Source: Aeromicrobium sp. Root236 (lineage in GTDB: Bacteria > Actinomycetota > Actinomycetes > Propionibacteriales > Nocardioidaceae). From it: a DNA stretch of 64,000 nt. The stretch covers positions 248,001-312,000 of the forward strand of contig NZ_LMIS01000001.1 in assembly GCF_001428805.1 (NCBI RefSeq), read 5' to 3'. Every line of letters starts with the position of its first letter. Position 1 is the first letter of the stretch. Below the pieces are notes generated by a model that made no database searches, was not told the origin of the DNA, and saw only the letters and a list, made by a program, of their open reading frames with translations. The translations under genes were made by a program, and so were the position numbers. Of this stretch, positions 16,988-27,184 are shown piece after piece.

Positions 16988-18366
16988 GAGGCGTCCTTGA
17001 GAAGGATCAGCTGATCTCCGGCGACGACGAGGGGGCCCTTGCCGGTCGCGGTCGTGACGAGCTCAGGATCGTCCCACAGGAGCCTGGCCGTCGTCTCACC
17101 GGTGCGCGGATCGAGCAGTGTCATCACGTTCTCGGGCGACTGGGTCCCCACGGCGAGCCGGCGCCACAGCCCGGCGCGCTGGGAGTAGGTCGAGACGGTG
17201 CCCGCGGAGGCTCGAACCGTGGAGTATCGGCTCCCCTCGCCGTCGCTGGTGAGGTAGCTGAGCTCGTCCTCGTCGAACGATCGCGACCAGAGCTTCTTGC
17301 CGGTCGCGGGGGAGCGGCCGGTCAGCGTGCGGCGGCCCTGTTCGACGATGACATCCGGTGCGGCGATCCGGGTCTCGTCGGGCTGTGCCAGCAACGCACT
17401 CCAGCCCCGGCCGAACACATGGGTGTCGCCGTCCCTCAGGTCGACGCTGACCATGTGCTGAGGATGATTCATGACGCTGTCCGGATCACGGTCGTAGCCG
17501 ACATACATCCGGCTGCGGAAGGCGATGATGTCCTGGATCTCGCCCGTACCGGGGCAGGCCGCCTCGCCGGTCCAGGCGACCTCGCCGCCGCGCACGCCGC
17601 GATAGTGGCACGTCGTGCCGGAGCGCGTGCTCTCGATCATCAGGTCGCCCACCGCTGTCGCGTGCTCGGCCGCGATCGACTCGCCGGCCGGCTTGCCGGA
17701 GTCGTCGAGCTGGACGAGCCGCCCCCGGCGCTCGGTGATGGGCACGGACGGGATCGTCTGGAGCACCGAGCTGGCGGCCTCGTCCTGCCGCAGGACCTCG
17801 TGATGCCGGACCGGGAAGGATGGGAGCCTGGTCGTGGGTGACGTCCAGATGTTCTTCCCGTCCTGGTCCACCGCGCGCAGCGTGCAGGAGTCGTCGCGTC
17901 CGCGTTGCGCGCAGGAGCGGTAGGTGATGGTGCCGGAGCCGATGGCCACCGGGACGTTCGCGTAGCGATACGCCGGATCGAGCCGACGGTCCCACAGCTT
18001 CTTGCCGTCGGGGGTGTAGAAGGTCAGCCGGTACTGGTTGGTGACGGCGAAATGACCGTCGTCACCGACGAACATCGCCGCGTCGCCGGCGCCTTCCGAG
18101 GCGAGCTTCCTGCCGTCGGACAGTCGCGTGACCTGGAATCCGCGTGCGTCGTACGTGTAGACACGCCCAGCCGCGACGACGACGTCACCGCCGTAGTCGA
18201 GCGGCGTGGACCACGCGACGTCGGCTGTCTCGAGACGGTGCAGGTGCCAGTGCGCGTAACCAACCACCAGGCCGCAGACCAGCACCAGGACACCCAGCAC
18301 CGTCAGGACCCGCCGGCCGCGCCCTCGCCGCGGCACAGCCGTGTCGTGCTTCCCCCCGGAGCTCAT
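16984..18366 (-). CDS. Membrane-anchored PQQ-like beta-propeller protein (copy 1)
   Basis: A 460-residue paralogue of the preceding entry and first gene of the pair. It has a basic cytoplasmic N-terminus (PRRGRGRR), a single membrane helix (about residues 19-38) and a propeller ending with DPRTGETTARLLW. The cysteines in SCAQRGRDDSCTLR and in TTCHYRG-x11-ACPG could form external disulfides. No catalytic motif is visible. Paired propellers anchored on the outer face suggest a complex or a redundant scaffold; this is inference. The start ATG at 18366 lies 9 nt from the convergently read carbonic anhydrase gene's stop region on the same strand. Confidence 0.72.
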   Translation of the reverse strand: MSSGGKHDTAVPRRGRGRRVLTVLGVLVLVCGLVVGYAHWHLHRLETADVAWSTPLDYGGDVVVAAGRVYTYDARGFQVTRLSDGRKLASEGAGDAAMFVGDDGHFAVTNQYRLTFYTPDGKKLWDRRLDPAYRYANVPVAIGSGTITYRSCAQRGRDDSCTLRAVDQDGKNIWTSPTTRLPSFPVRHHEVLRQDEAASSVLQTIPSVPITERRGRLVQLDDSGKPAGESIAAEHATAVGDLMIESTRSGTTCHYRGVRGGEVAWTGEAACPGTGEIQDIIAFRSRMYVGYDRDPDSVMNHPQHMVSVDLRDGDTHVFGRGWSALLAQPDETRIAAPDVIVEQGRRTLTGRSPATGKKLWSRSFDEDELSYLTSDGEGSRYSTVRASAGTVSTYSQRAGLWRRLAVGTQSPENVMTLLDPRTGETTARLLWDDPELVTTATGKGPLVVAGDQLILLKDAS

Positions 18367-18375
18367 GCGACGAGA

Positions 18376-18870
18376 CTAGGCCACAGGGTTGAGCAGGCCC
18401 GTGTCGACGTCGTAGATGAATCCGCCGACGGCGATGTCGTCGGAGATCAACGGGTGGCTGCGAATCCGCATCACGTCGGCGCGGACGGTGTTCTCCTGGT
18501 CGACGATCGCCCCCAGGGTCATCCATGACGCATCGGTGCCCGCGACGTCACCGACCCGCGCCTTGAGCTCGTCCTCCGTGGACGACGCCATGGCGCAGCG
18601 GGTGTGCTCGACGACGAGCACGCGCTTGACCTTCAGGAGGTTGACGCCCAGCACCAGCGCGACGAGCGCTTGGTCCGTGACACGGCCACCGGGATTGCGC
18701 AGGATCTTGGCGTCGCCGGGCTCGAGCCCGATCATGCGCAGCGGGTCGATGCGGGAGTCCATGCAGGTCACCATGGCCACGCCGGCGTGCGCGATGCCGT
18801 CGAAGCCGGAGAGGTTGAAGTGCTCCGCGTAGTCGCGGTTGGCGGCCAGGAGGTCGTCGAAGTCAGGCAT
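18376..18870 (-). CDS. Beta-class carbonic anhydrase
   Basis: Interconverts CO2 and bicarbonate in the cytosol. The zinc ligands and catalytic dyad are visible: Cys36, Asp38 and Arg40 in CMDSR, and His89 and Cys92 in EHTRC. At 164 residues it resembles the short actinobacterial clade of beta enzymes (mycobacterial Rv1284 type). The start at 18870 was chosen because the enzyme begins just before the conserved FDDLLAANRDYA block; the longer open frame upstream belongs to the shadow of the MFS gene. It is followed closely by the propeller genes on the same strand. Confidence 0.9.
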   Translation of the reverse strand: MPDFDDLLAANRDYAEHFNLSGFDGIAHAGVAMVTCMDSRIDPLRMIGLEPGDAKILRNPGGRVTDQALVALVLGVNLLKVKRVLVVEHTRCAMASSTEDELKARVGDVAGTDASWMTLGAIVDQENTVRADVMRIRSHPLISDDIAVGGFIYDVDTGLLNPVA

Positions 18871-18880
18871 GGGCGACAGA

Positions 18881-20638
18881 TTATCGGGTGGCTGTTTCGG
18901 GTCGGTCACGGAACACCACCAGAGCGAGAACCGCTGCTGTGAGAGCGCACACCGCGGCCCCGATGAACACCGCGTGCAGCTGGGTGATGCCGGCATCACG
19001 GACGGCGTCCTTGTAGGCCTGGCAGAGCGTCGCCTTGCCGTGGCAGAGGTCGGCGGCGGGCGGGATCTTGTCGGACGCGCGGTAGAAGGCGCGCAGCCCG
19101 ATCGTCGTGAGCGCCGAGATGCCGAGCAGCATGCCGACCATGCGCGCGACGACGAGCAGCGCGGAGGCCACCCCGTGGACGGCGTCGGCCGTGTGAGCCA
19201 GCAGGACGGCGTTGACGGGGGCGATGGCCAGCCCGAAGCCCAACCCGCCGAGCACCAGGGACAGCGTCTCGACCGGATGGTCGAGCGACTGCGCATCCCA
19301 GGTCGACATGTGCCAGAACGCGGCCGCGCTCATCAGCATCGCGACGCACGTCAGGACCGAGGCGGACAGCCTGCGAAGCAACCAGCCGCCGAGCACGGCG
19401 CCGATCGGGAGCGCGACCAGGAAGCGTACGAGCACCAGTGCGGCGTCGAGCTGGGAGTCGCGGTCGACCGTGAGCCGGGCGAAGAACGGGATGTCGACGA
19501 GAGCCGCGATGAGGGCAGCGCCGACGAAGAACGACACGACGAGTGCGCCCCATGCCGGCGTGGCCGACAGGGCACCACGCGGGATCAACGGCCGAGGCGC
19601 GCGGCGTTGGCGAAGCGCGAAACCGGCGAATGCCAGCACGGCCAGCGGGATCAACCACGGTGCCTGATCGGAGACCGCCGCGTTCTCGGGCTCAGCCGAC
19701 GCGAACGTGAGGATGACGGCGCCCAGGCCGGTCGTGAGCAGCAGGGCGCCGAGGACGTCGCTCTCGCGGGCCAGAGCCGGCCATTCACGCCAGCCGACCA
19801 GCGGTCTGCGGGCCGTCGCCTGACGGATGAGGAACAGCGCGAACAGTCCGTAGGTGGTCAGTGCGAGCGGGGTGAGCCAGCGGGAGTCCCCGGTGACCGG
19901 CAGGAATGCCAGGCCGCTCGTCACGCCTTGGGTCAGCCGGTCGGGCTCGAGCATCACGACCATGACGCCGACGAGCGTGAGGATCGCGAGTCCGGCACCG
20001 ATCAGGTCGAAACGCCGTGGGACTGTCGAGCCCGTCGCGACGTCCCGGTGGCCGTCCGACAAGGTGCGTGAAGGCAGCATCGCCGCGGCCAGCACGAGCC
20101 CGATGGCGCAGTTGAGCCAGAAGATGAGCCGCCAGTCGCCGAAGGCGAGCACCACGGCGCCGTAGAGCGGTCCGAGCACGCTGCCGAGCTCCTGCACCGC
20201 GCCGACGATGCCGAGGGGCAGGCCGCGACGCTGTGGAGGCCAGAGGTCGGCGACGAGCGCCAGCGTCGGCGGGATGAGGCCGCCACCGCCGATGCCCTGG
20301 ATGAGGCGGCCCAGCACGATGCTCTCGAGGTTGTAGGCCGCGGCGGTGACCAGCGAGCCGACGGCGAACACGACGAGCGATCCGAGCAGCACGGGCACCC
20401 GGCCCCGCAGGTCCGAGATGCGACCGATGAGCGGCAGCACGCCGACGTAGCCCAGCAGGAACCCGGACACGATGGGGGCCGCGCGTTGCAGGTCGTCCAG
20501 GTCGAGCCCGGTCGAGGTCATCATGTCGGGCAGCGCGAGCACCACGACGTACGTGTCCGCGGCGGCGAACGAGATCGCGACGGCCGCGAGCCCCAGGAGG
20601 ACTCTCGAGGCGGGGCTGGTCGCCTCGCGCGACGTCAT
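18881..20638 (-). CDS. MFS transporter, 14-helix type (P55/Rv1410c-like)
   Basis: A 585-residue major-facilitator protein of the 14-helix class. Motif A is present as GRISDLRGRVPVLLG and motif C-like sequence around GAVQELGSVLGPLYGA. In mycobacteria the lprG gene is followed by the P55 exporter in one operon, and the two move triacylated lipids to the cell envelope. Here the same order is kept, with the ATG overlapping the lipoprotein stop as ATGA. The partner gene makes a lipid-export role more likely than general drug efflux; both are inference. The C-terminus carries an extracytoplasmic insert with two cysteines (DLCHGKATLCQ). Confidence 0.82.
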   Translation of the reverse strand: MTSREATSPASRVLLGLAAVAISFAAADTYVVVLALPDMMTSTGLDLDDLQRAAPIVSGFLLGYVGVLPLIGRISDLRGRVPVLLGSLVVFAVGSLVTAAAYNLESIVLGRLIQGIGGGGLIPPTLALVADLWPPQRRGLPLGIVGAVQELGSVLGPLYGAVVLAFGDWRLIFWLNCAIGLVLAAAMLPSRTLSDGHRDVATGSTVPRRFDLIGAGLAILTLVGVMVVMLEPDRLTQGVTSGLAFLPVTGDSRWLTPLALTTYGLFALFLIRQATARRPLVGWREWPALARESDVLGALLLTTGLGAVILTFASAEPENAAVSDQAPWLIPLAVLAFAGFALRQRRAPRPLIPRGALSATPAWGALVVSFFVGAALIAALVDIPFFARLTVDRDSQLDAALVLVRFLVALPIGAVLGGWLLRRLSASVLTCVAMLMSAAAFWHMSTWDAQSLDHPVETLSLVLGGLGFGLAIAPVNAVLLAHTADAVHGVASALLVVARMVGMLLGISALTTIGLRAFYRASDKIPPAADLCHGKATLCQAYKDAVRDAGITQLHAVFIGAAVCALTAAVLALVVFRDRPETATR

Positions 20639-21354
20639 CGACCGGCGGGGGTCGGCGGCTCGATGGTGACGGCGGTGTCGGACGTGGTCAGCTTGACGGT
20701 GTACGTCACGTCGCCGCCGTTGGGGTAGAACGGCCCCTTGAGGCTGGCGTCGCGCAGGACGTTGTCGTCGTCGAGGCGGTAGGTCACGGCGAACGACTCG
20801 TCCTGCGCCGCCGACGGGATGATGTCCTTGACGAGGCTGCCCGGCAGCGTGCCGGTGATCGTGGTGAGGACGTCCTTGCCGTCGCGGGACTTGTCGCCCT
20901 CGGAGAGCTTCTCGGTCTTGGCGAGGATCTGCGAGATGCCGGTGTCAGGAGCGAGCAACGCCGCCGGGTCGGGTGCCTTGAGCGATGCGGGGTTGAGCGT
21001 GAGGTACGACGGCGAGAACCCGGTCTTGGCCCAGACCTTGCCGCCGGTCGCGATGACGTCGGCGTCGATGCTTGCGCCGCCCGTGACGACCTTGACCTTG
21101 CCCTCGAACGCGGGGGAGTGGTTGCCCTTGCCCTTGGCCGAGAGCAGCCCGGTCACGCCGGACGGCAGCTTGTCGGTCGCGAGCGAGATCGTGACGGTCT
21201 CGGCCTCGTCGAGCGCGGTCTTGGCCTCGGTGAGCCGCGCCTGCAGCTTGGCCGGATCGCCCTTGGGGCCGTCGTCGCCACCGGAGGAGCCGGTGCAGCC
21301 GGCGAGCACAAGGGTCGAGGCAGCGAGCGTGAGGATCAGGTGTCGGGTGCGCAC
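20635..21354 (-). CDS. lprG: LprG/LppX-type lipoprotein
   Basis: A 239-residue lipoprotein with lipobox LAGC (Cys20) followed by a Ser/Gly/Asp linker and the LppX_LprAFG fold, whose hydrophobic cavity carries acylated lipids in mycobacteria. Supporting features are the size, the charged N-terminal helix, TGGKVWAKTGFSPSYL and the conserved downstream MFS gene. It acts on the outer face of the membrane. The symbol is given by family and operon context; the cargo in this organism is unknown. The gene is first in the pair and 25 nt downstream of the parC stop on the same strand. Confidence 0.8.
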   Translation of the reverse strand: MRTRHLILTLAASTLVLAGCTGSSGGDDGPKGDPAKLQARLTEAKTALDEAETVTISLATDKLPSGVTGLLSAKGKGNHSPAFEGKVKVVTGGASIDADVIATGGKVWAKTGFSPSYLTLNPASLKAPDPAALLAPDTGISQILAKTEKLSEGDKSRDGKDVLTTITGTLPGSLVKDIIPSAAQDESFAVTYRLDDDNVLRDASLKGPFYPNGGDVTYTVKLTTSDTAVTIEPPTPAGR

Positions 21355-21379
21355 GGCTCAGTCTTGCACGCTGCCGCGC

Positions 21380-23827
21380 TCAGATCGCGAGCGAACCGGC
21401 CGGACCGGAGACGGCCAGGATCGGCTGCGCCGCGGGCACGCCGGACCCGTCGCGACGGTCCGTGGGCTCGGGCAGGTCGACGGGCGACCCGCTCGTGGCG
21501 CAGGCCATGGGTGCGCCGTCGCCGACCCAGGCCAGCAGCAGGCCGTCCTCGCCCTTGAGCAGCCGTTGGCATCGGACGCCGCCGGTGGCGCGCCCCTTGG
21601 CCGGGTAGATCGCCATGGGGCTGACCTTGACCGCACCGTTCTGGGTGCCGGGCAGGGCGTTGCCCGAGCCGGCGATCGTGACGACGCTCGCGGACTCGAT
21701 GTCGCGCACGGCGCCGAACGAGACCACACGGGCGCCGGGAGTCAGCTTGATGCCGGCGACGCCGCCTCCGGCGCGCCCCTGCGGGCGTACGAGGGAGGCC
21801 GGGAAGTGCAGCAGCTGGGCGTCCGACGTGACGAACGCGAGCTCCTCGTCGCCCGTCGCCAGCTCGACCGCGCCGACGACGACATCGCCTTCGTCGAGGC
21901 TGATGATGTCCCACGAGTCGCGCGACAGCTGTTCGGGCTTGACCCGCTTGACGACGCCGGCACGGGTGCCGAGGGCGAGGCCCGGGCCGGAGTCACCCAG
22001 ACCAGTCAGGGCGAGCACCGTGCCCTCGAGGCCGGGGATCTCGCGCAGCGGCATGCCGCCCTGGAGGTTGGGCGACTGGGCGGTCGGCGGCAGGGCGGGC
22101 AGCTCGAGCACCGAGATGCGCTGGATGCGACCGTCGGCCATCACGACGCCGATCTCGCCGCGCGCCGTCGTGCGTACGGCCGAGACGATCGTGTCGTGCT
22201 TGACCCGTCGGTCCACGTCGCCGAGCGGCGAGTCGTCGGACGTACGGGCCAGCAGTCCGGTGGCGGACAGCAGCGCCCAGCATGGGTCGTCGGCGACTTC
22301 GAGCGGTGACGCGGCCGTGGCGGTCTGGCCGGACGACTCGAGCAGGACGGTGCGGCGCGGGGTGCCGAACTTCTGCGCCATGTCGTTGAGCTCGTCGCCG
22401 ACGACCGTGCGGAGCAGCTGCTCGTCGGCCAGGATCGCGTCGAGCTCGTCGATGATCTTGCGGAGCTCGGCGATCTCACGCTCGACCTCGATGCGGTCGT
22501 ACTTGGTGAGCCGGCCCAGCGTCAGGTCGAGGATGTAGGTCGCCTGGATGTCGGAGAGGTCGAACACCGTCATGAGGCGTTCCTTGGCCTCGCCGCGGTT
22601 CTCGCTCGCGCGGATCAGCTGGATGACCTCGTCGATGTCGACCAGGGCCAGCATCAGGCCGTCGAGCAGGTGCAGCCGGTCCGCGGCCTTGCCCCGGCGG
22701 AACTGGGTGCGACGGCGCACGACGTCGATGCGGTGCCCGAGGTAGACCTCGAGCATCTCCTTGAGGCCCAGGGTGCGCGGCTGGCCGTCGACGAGCGCCA
22801 CGGCGTTGATGCCGAACGAGCTCTCCATCGGCGTGCTCTTGTAGAGCTGCTCGAGGATGGTCTCGGGGATGAAGCCGTTCTTGATCTCGATGACGAGGTT
22901 GAGGCCCTTGTGCCGGTCCGTGAGGTTCTTGATGTCCGAGATGCCCTGGAGCTTCTTGGCCTCGACGAGCTTCTTGATCGCCTCGATGACCTTCTCTGGG
23001 CCGACGTTGTAGGGCAGCTCGGTGATGACGATGCCCTTGCGCCGCGCCGTCACGTTCTCGATGCGGGCCGACGCGCGCATGCGGAACGAGCCGTTGCCGG
23101 TGGCGTACGCGTCGCGGATGCCCTCGAGGCCGACGATCTTGCCGCCGGTGGGCAGGTCGGGCCCAGGGATGAACCGCATGATGTCGTCGAGGTCGGCAGT
23201 CGGGTGCTTGATGAGGTGGCGCAGCGCCTGCACGACCTCGATCAGGTTGTGGGGCGCGATGTTGGTGGCCATGCCGACCGCGATGCCGCTGGCACCGTTG
23301 ACGAGCAGGTTGGGCAGCGCCGCCGGCAGCACGACCGGCTCGGTCTCGCGGCCGTCGTAGTTGGGCTTGAAGTCGACGGTGTCCTCGTTGATCGACGCCG
23401 TCATCGCCTCGGCGGCCTCGTCCATGCGGACCTCGGTGTAGCGCATCGCCGCCGGCGGATCGTCCTGCGAGCCGAAGTTGCCGTGCCCGTCGGCGAGCGG
23501 GAGACGCAGCGACCAGGGCTGGATCAGGCGCACCAGCGCGTCGTAGATCGCGCCGTCGCCGTGCGGGTGGAGGCGACCCATGACCTCGCCGACGACGCGG
23601 GCGCTCTTGACGTGTCCACGGTCGGACCGCAGGTTGAGGTCGTCCATCGTGTAGAGGATGCGCCGCTGCACGGGCTTGAGGCCGTCACGTGCATCGGGCA
23701 GCGCACGCGCATAGATCACCGAGTAGGCGTACTCGAGGAAGCTCGATCGCATCTCGTCGCTCACATCGGTGTCGACGATGTGCTCCTCGAAGTCCTCCTC
23801 GGGAGCTTGCTTGCTGCTGCGGGCCAT
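21380..23827 (-). CDS. parC: DNA topoisomerase IV subunit A
   Basis: DNA-cleaving subunit partnering ParE. The catalytic tyrosine is Tyr130 in AAMRYTEVR, preceded by the winged-helix block [13 protein letters not shown]. The breakage-reunion core reaches about residue 500 and the C-terminal beta-pinwheel fills the rest (815 residues). Strict separation from gyrase A rests on pairing with the ParE-type gene at 13.6 kb and on the gene's position outside a gyrBA operon. The start ATG at 23827 follows a GGAG site. In quinolone-relevant positions I read [14 protein letters not shown], a normal wild-type-like sequence. Confidence 0.93.
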   Translation of the reverse strand: MARSSKQAPEEDFEEHIVDTDVSDEMRSSFLEYAYSVIYARALPDARDGLKPVQRRILYTMDDLNLRSDRGHVKSARVVGEVMGRLHPHGDGAIYDALVRLIQPWSLRLPLADGHGNFGSQDDPPAAMRYTEVRMDEAAEAMTASINEDTVDFKPNYDGRETEPVVLPAALPNLLVNGASGIAVGMATNIAPHNLIEVVQALRHLIKHPTADLDDIMRFIPGPDLPTGGKIVGLEGIRDAYATGNGSFRMRASARIENVTARRKGIVITELPYNVGPEKVIEAIKKLVEAKKLQGISDIKNLTDRHKGLNLVIEIKNGFIPETILEQLYKSTPMESSFGINAVALVDGQPRTLGLKEMLEVYLGHRIDVVRRRTQFRRGKAADRLHLLDGLMLALVDIDEVIQLIRASENRGEAKERLMTVFDLSDIQATYILDLTLGRLTKYDRIEVEREIAELRKIIDELDAILADEQLLRTVVGDELNDMAQKFGTPRRTVLLESSGQTATAASPLEVADDPCWALLSATGLLARTSDDSPLGDVDRRVKHDTIVSAVRTTARGEIGVVMADGRIQRISVLELPALPPTAQSPNLQGGMPLREIPGLEGTVLALTGLGDSGPGLALGTRAGVVKRVKPEQLSRDSWDIISLDEGDVVVGAVELATGDEELAFVTSDAQLLHFPASLVRPQGRAGGGVAGIKLTPGARVVSFGAVRDIESASVVTIAGSGNALPGTQNGAVKVSPMAIYPAKGRATGGVRCQRLLKGEDGLLLAWVGDGAPMACATSGSPVDLPEPTDRRDGSGVPAAQPILAVSGPAGSLAI

Positions 23828-23912
23828 TCACTCTCCTGTGGTGCGCTGCTCAGTTGTCCATTTTCGCCGCTCTCACCGACGGACTTCTCGCGCCACGCCG
23901 TGGGGCACCCGA

Positions 23913-23924
23913 TAGGTTGGGGGT
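23913..23924 (+). promoter_or_regulatory. Leaderless-type -10 element (TAGGTT-N6-GTG)
   Basis: TAGGTT at 23913-23918 stands six bases before the GTG at 23925, and no Shine-Dalgarno sequence precedes the start. A leaderless transcript is inferred. Confidence 0.5.
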
Positions 23925-26618
23925 GTGACCAGTGAGGTGCAGCCCGTCGAGCACTGGGAAGCCGATGTCCTGCTCAAGGACGGCCGGGTGGCGCAGCTCA
24001 GGCCGATCCTGGAGGCCGACGCCGAGCGGCTCGTGGAGTTCTATTCACGAGTCTCCGAGCAGTCCAAGTACTTCCGCTTCTTCGCGCCCTATCCGACGCT
24101 TTCCGACAAGGATGTCACGCGGTTCACGACGGTCGACAACGACCGCCGGGTCGCTTTCGTCGTGACGTTGCACGCCACGATCATCGGCGTCGGCCGCTAC
24201 GACGCGATCAGCGACGACGAGGCCGAGGTCGCGTTCCTCGTCGAGGACGCCCATCAGGGTCGCGGCGTGGGACAGCTGCTCCTGGAGCACCTCGCGCAGG
24301 CCGGTCGCGAGCGCGGCATCCGTACGTTCGTCGCCGACGTCCTGCCGTCCAACTCCCGGATGCAGCAGATCTTCCGGGAGATGGGCTACCAGGTCGACGG
24401 CATGGTCGACGGCGGCGTCACCCGGCTGACACTGCGCATCGAGCCCACCGACCTGGCCGTCGGGGTGATGCGCGCCCGCGAGCAGCGCGCCGAGGCAGCG
24501 TCGATCGAGCGGATCTTCCGGGCCCGCAGCATCGCGGTCATCGGCGCCAGCCGCCGGCAGGACTCGATCGGCCAGGCGATGGTGCGCAACCTCGTGCTCG
24601 GCGACTTCAGCGGCAGCGTCTACGCGGTCAACTCGCAGGCCGAGGCGGTGTCGGGGCTCCCCGCATACAAGACCGTCCAGGACATCCCGGGCGAGGTCGA
24701 CATCGCGATCGTCGCGGTGCCGGCCGAGTCGGTCAACGACGTCGTCCTCGACTGCGCCGCCAAGGGCGTGCACGGGCTCGTCGTGATCTCCGCCGGGTTC
24801 GCCGAGGAGGGGCCCGAGGGCCGCCAGCGGCAGCGCACGCTGCTCGGGCTCAGCCGGTCGTACGGGCTGCGGCTCATCGGCCCCAACTGCCTCGGCTTCA
24901 TCAACACGGCCCCTGACCTGCAGCTCAACGCGTCGCTGTCGCCGTCGATGCCGCCGCAGGGCCGCGTCGGGTTCTTCTGCCAGTCCGGTGCGCTCGGCAC
25001 CGCGATCCTCGAGTCGGTGTCGCGCCGAGGCCTGGGACTGTCGACGTTCGTGTCCGCGGGCAACCGCGCCGACGTGTCGGGCAACGACCTGCTGCAGTAC
25101 TGGCAGGAGGACGACTCGACCGAGGTCATCCTGCTCTACCTGGAGTCGATCGGTAACCCGCGCAAGTTCTCCCGCATCGCGCGCCGCGTCTCGCGCACCA
25201 AGCCCATCGTGGCGGTGAAGTCGGGCCGCTCGACGCAGGGCGTACCGGTCGGGCACACCGTCAAGCGCACCTCGGCGCCGCAGTCGGCGGTCGACGCGAT
25301 GTTCCGGCAGGCCGGTGTCATCCAGGTCGACACGCTGGACGAGATGTTCGACGTCGCCCAGCTGCTGGCGCACCAGCCGCTGCCGCGCGGCAACCGCATC
25401 TCGATCGTCGGCAACTCCGACGCCGTCGCGCTGATCGTGGCCGATGCGGCGTCGGCCGCCGGCCTGCTGGTCGCCGAGCCGATCTCGCTGGGCGCCGACG
25501 CCAACGCCGACGACTTCGAGGCGGCGATCGAGCACGCCATCGCGAGCCCCGACATCGACGCACTCGTCGCGGTCTACGTCCCGCCGCTCAACACCAGCGG
25601 TGAAGAGGTCGCCAACGTGCTCGCAGCTGTCGGCGAGCAGTCCGACAAGCCCATCGTGTCGACGTTCCTCGGCAGCGAGGGCGTGCCGGTGCTGCTCCGC
25701 GTGCCCGACCTCCTCGGCGGCTCAGCGGGTCGCGGATCCGTGCCGTCCTACGCTGCGCCGGAGTCGGCCGTCCGCGCCCTGGCACGCGTCGTCAACTACG
25801 CCGAGTGGGCGGCCAAGGACCACGGCGAGTTCCACATCGCGCTCGACCATCGCACGGGCGACGCCCGGGCCCTCGTACGCCAGGTGCTGGCGGCTGCGCC
25901 CCGGGGCGCGATCCTCTCCACCGACCAGGTCCACGCGCTGCTGGCCTGCTACGGGATCGACCTCTGGACCTGGATCAACGTTCACTCGCGCGAGGAGGCG
26001 ATCGCGGCGGGGGAGAAGCTCGGCTGGGACGTCGTCCTCAAGGCCGGCAGCGAGCACCTCCGCACCCGGCCCGACCTCGCGCACGTCTGGCGCAACATCC
26101 ACGGACCCGACGAGATGGGTGAGGCGTGGGACGACCTCACGACGTGGAAGGGCATGCGCAAGGACACCAAGTTCTTCGTGCAACGTGCCGCCGCCGACGG
26201 CATCCAGGTGTCGTTCAGCGTCACCGAGGATCCGCTCTTCGGGCCCCTCGTGTCGTTCGGTCTGGCCGGCGCACCCAGCGAGCTCCTCGGCGACCGGTCC
26301 TACGGCATCCCGCCGCTCACCGACCTCGACGCCGAGGGCATGATCCGCGACCTGCGCTCCGCGCCCCTGCTCTACGGCTACCGCGGCTCCGACGCGGTCG
26401 ACGTCGACGTGCTGCAGGACATCATCGTCCGCCTCGCGGCGATGAAGGACGACCTGCCGGAGATCGCCGAGCTCGACCTCGAGCCCGTGCTCGTGCACGG
26501 CAAGGGCTACACCGCCCTGAGCGCCCGCGCCAAGGTCGTACCGTCCGCGGATCGTCGCGGTGAGTGGTACGTCCGGCGCCTGAGTCAACCTGCCTCGATG
26601 GGAGATACGCTGGCGTGA
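23925..26618 (+). CDS. GNAT acetyltransferase fused to an ADP-forming acyl-CoA synthetase-like protein (Pat-like)
   Basis: An 897-residue fusion. Residues ~20-165 are a GNAT domain (acetyl-CoA loop EDAHQGRGVGQLL). Residues ~195-320 are a CoA-binding Rossmann domain (IAVIGASRR), ~340-480 the succinyl-CoA-ligase-like domain and ~670-890 an ATP-grasp-like domain. This is the architecture of protein lysine acetyltransferases of the Pat/PatZ group with the GNAT at the N-terminus. A histidine remains in the place of the phospho-histidine loop (VGHTVKRTS), so ligase activity is not excluded. It is first in a three-gene unit with DUF5998 and a phosphodiesterase. Likely regulates acetyl-CoA metabolism; inference. 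Confidence 0.82.
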   Translation: MTSEVQPVEHWEADVLLKDGRVAQLRPILEADAERLVEFYSRVSEQSKYFRFFAPYPTLSDKDVTRFTTVDNDRRVAFVVTLHATIIGVGRYDAISDDEAEVAFLVEDAHQGRGVGQLLLEHLAQAGRERGIRTFVADVLPSNSRMQQIFREMGYQVDGMVDGGVTRLTLRIEPTDLAVGVMRAREQRAEAASIERIFRARSIAVIGASRRQDSIGQAMVRNLVLGDFSGSVYAVNSQAEAVSGLPAYKTVQDIPGEVDIAIVAVPAESVNDVVLDCAAKGVHGLVVISAGFAEEGPEGRQRQRTLLGLSRSYGLRLIGPNCLGFINTAPDLQLNASLSPSMPPQGRVGFFCQSGALGTAILESVSRRGLGLSTFVSAGNRADVSGNDLLQYWQEDDSTEVILLYLESIGNPRKFSRIARRVSRTKPIVAVKSGRSTQGVPVGHTVKRTSAPQSAVDAMFRQAGVIQVDTLDEMFDVAQLLAHQPLPRGNRISIVGNSDAVALIVADAASAAGLLVAEPISLGADANADDFEAAIEHAIASPDIDALVAVYVPPLNTSGEEVANVLAAVGEQSDKPIVSTFLGSEGVPVLLRVPDLLGGSAGRGSVPSYAAPESAVRALARVVNYAEWAAKDHGEFHIALDHRTGDARALVRQVLAAAPRGAILSTDQVHALLACYGIDLWTWINVHSREEAIAAGEKLGWDVVLKAGSEHLRTRPDLAHVWRNIHGPDEMGEAWDDLTTWKGMRKDTKFFVQRAAADGIQVSFSVTEDPLFGPLVSFGLAGAPSELLGDRSYGIPPLTDLDAEGMIRDLRSAPLLYGYRGSDAVDVDVLQDIIVRLAAMKDDLPEIAELDLEPVLVHGKGYTALSARAKVVPSADRRGEWYVRRLSQPASMGDTLA

Positions 26619-27184
26619 TGGCCACTGACGACACGAAGTCCCTGTTCGACGAGGTCTCCACGAGCGGCTACTACCCCGAGATCGTCGCTGACGGCCTGCG
26701 GGACGCGCTGGCCGACGAGCCGGTCGCGGCGTACGTGCTGCACCACGAGCCGACCTTCGACCACGACGAGATCCGCCGCCACATGACGGTGCTGGCGCTG
26801 ACCCCCAGCCGCCTCGTGCTGGTGCACACCGACGAGCACCCCGGCGACGACCTGCTGCCCAAGCCCTACACGTCGACGACCTCCGAGGCGGTGGCCCTCG
26901 GCCAGGTCCGCTCCGTCGTCGTGACCCGCATGGTGACGTCGAAGTCCAAGGAGCTCGAAGAGGCGGTCCTGACCGTCGGCTGGGGTGCGGTGTCGCGCGT
27001 CGAGCTGGAGCCCGCACGCTGCGCGGACCCGGAGTGCGAGGCCGATCACGGCTACACCGGCAGCCTGACCGGCGACGACTTCTCGTTGCGCCTCGCCGCG
27101 GCTGCCGACGGCGGCTCGGCCGTGCAGCGGCTGCTCGGCTTCGCGCGTACGCTGTCGGCGGCGACCGCCGGCCGCACCACATGA
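26618..27184 (+). CDS. DUF5998 family protein
   Basis: A 188-residue soluble protein of the actinobacterial family DUF5998, function unknown. The conserved DHDEIRRHMTVLALT and a C-x4-C pair (ARCADPECEADHGY) are visible. The ATG shares one base with the upstream stop (TGATG), so it is coupled to the acetyltransferase fusion. Its own stop overlaps the next start (ATGA). Constant neighbourhood with the fusion protein and the phosphodiesterase suggests a shared process, which the sequence does not name. Confidence 0.78.
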   Translation: MATDDTKSLFDEVSTSGYYPEIVADGLRDALADEPVAAYVLHHEPTFDHDEIRRHMTVLALTPSRLVLVHTDEHPGDDLLPKPYTSTTSEAVALGQVRSVVVTRMVTSKSKELEEAVLTVGWGAVSRVELEPARCADPECEADHGYTGSLTGDDFSLRLAAAADGGSAVQRLLGFARTLSAATAGRTT

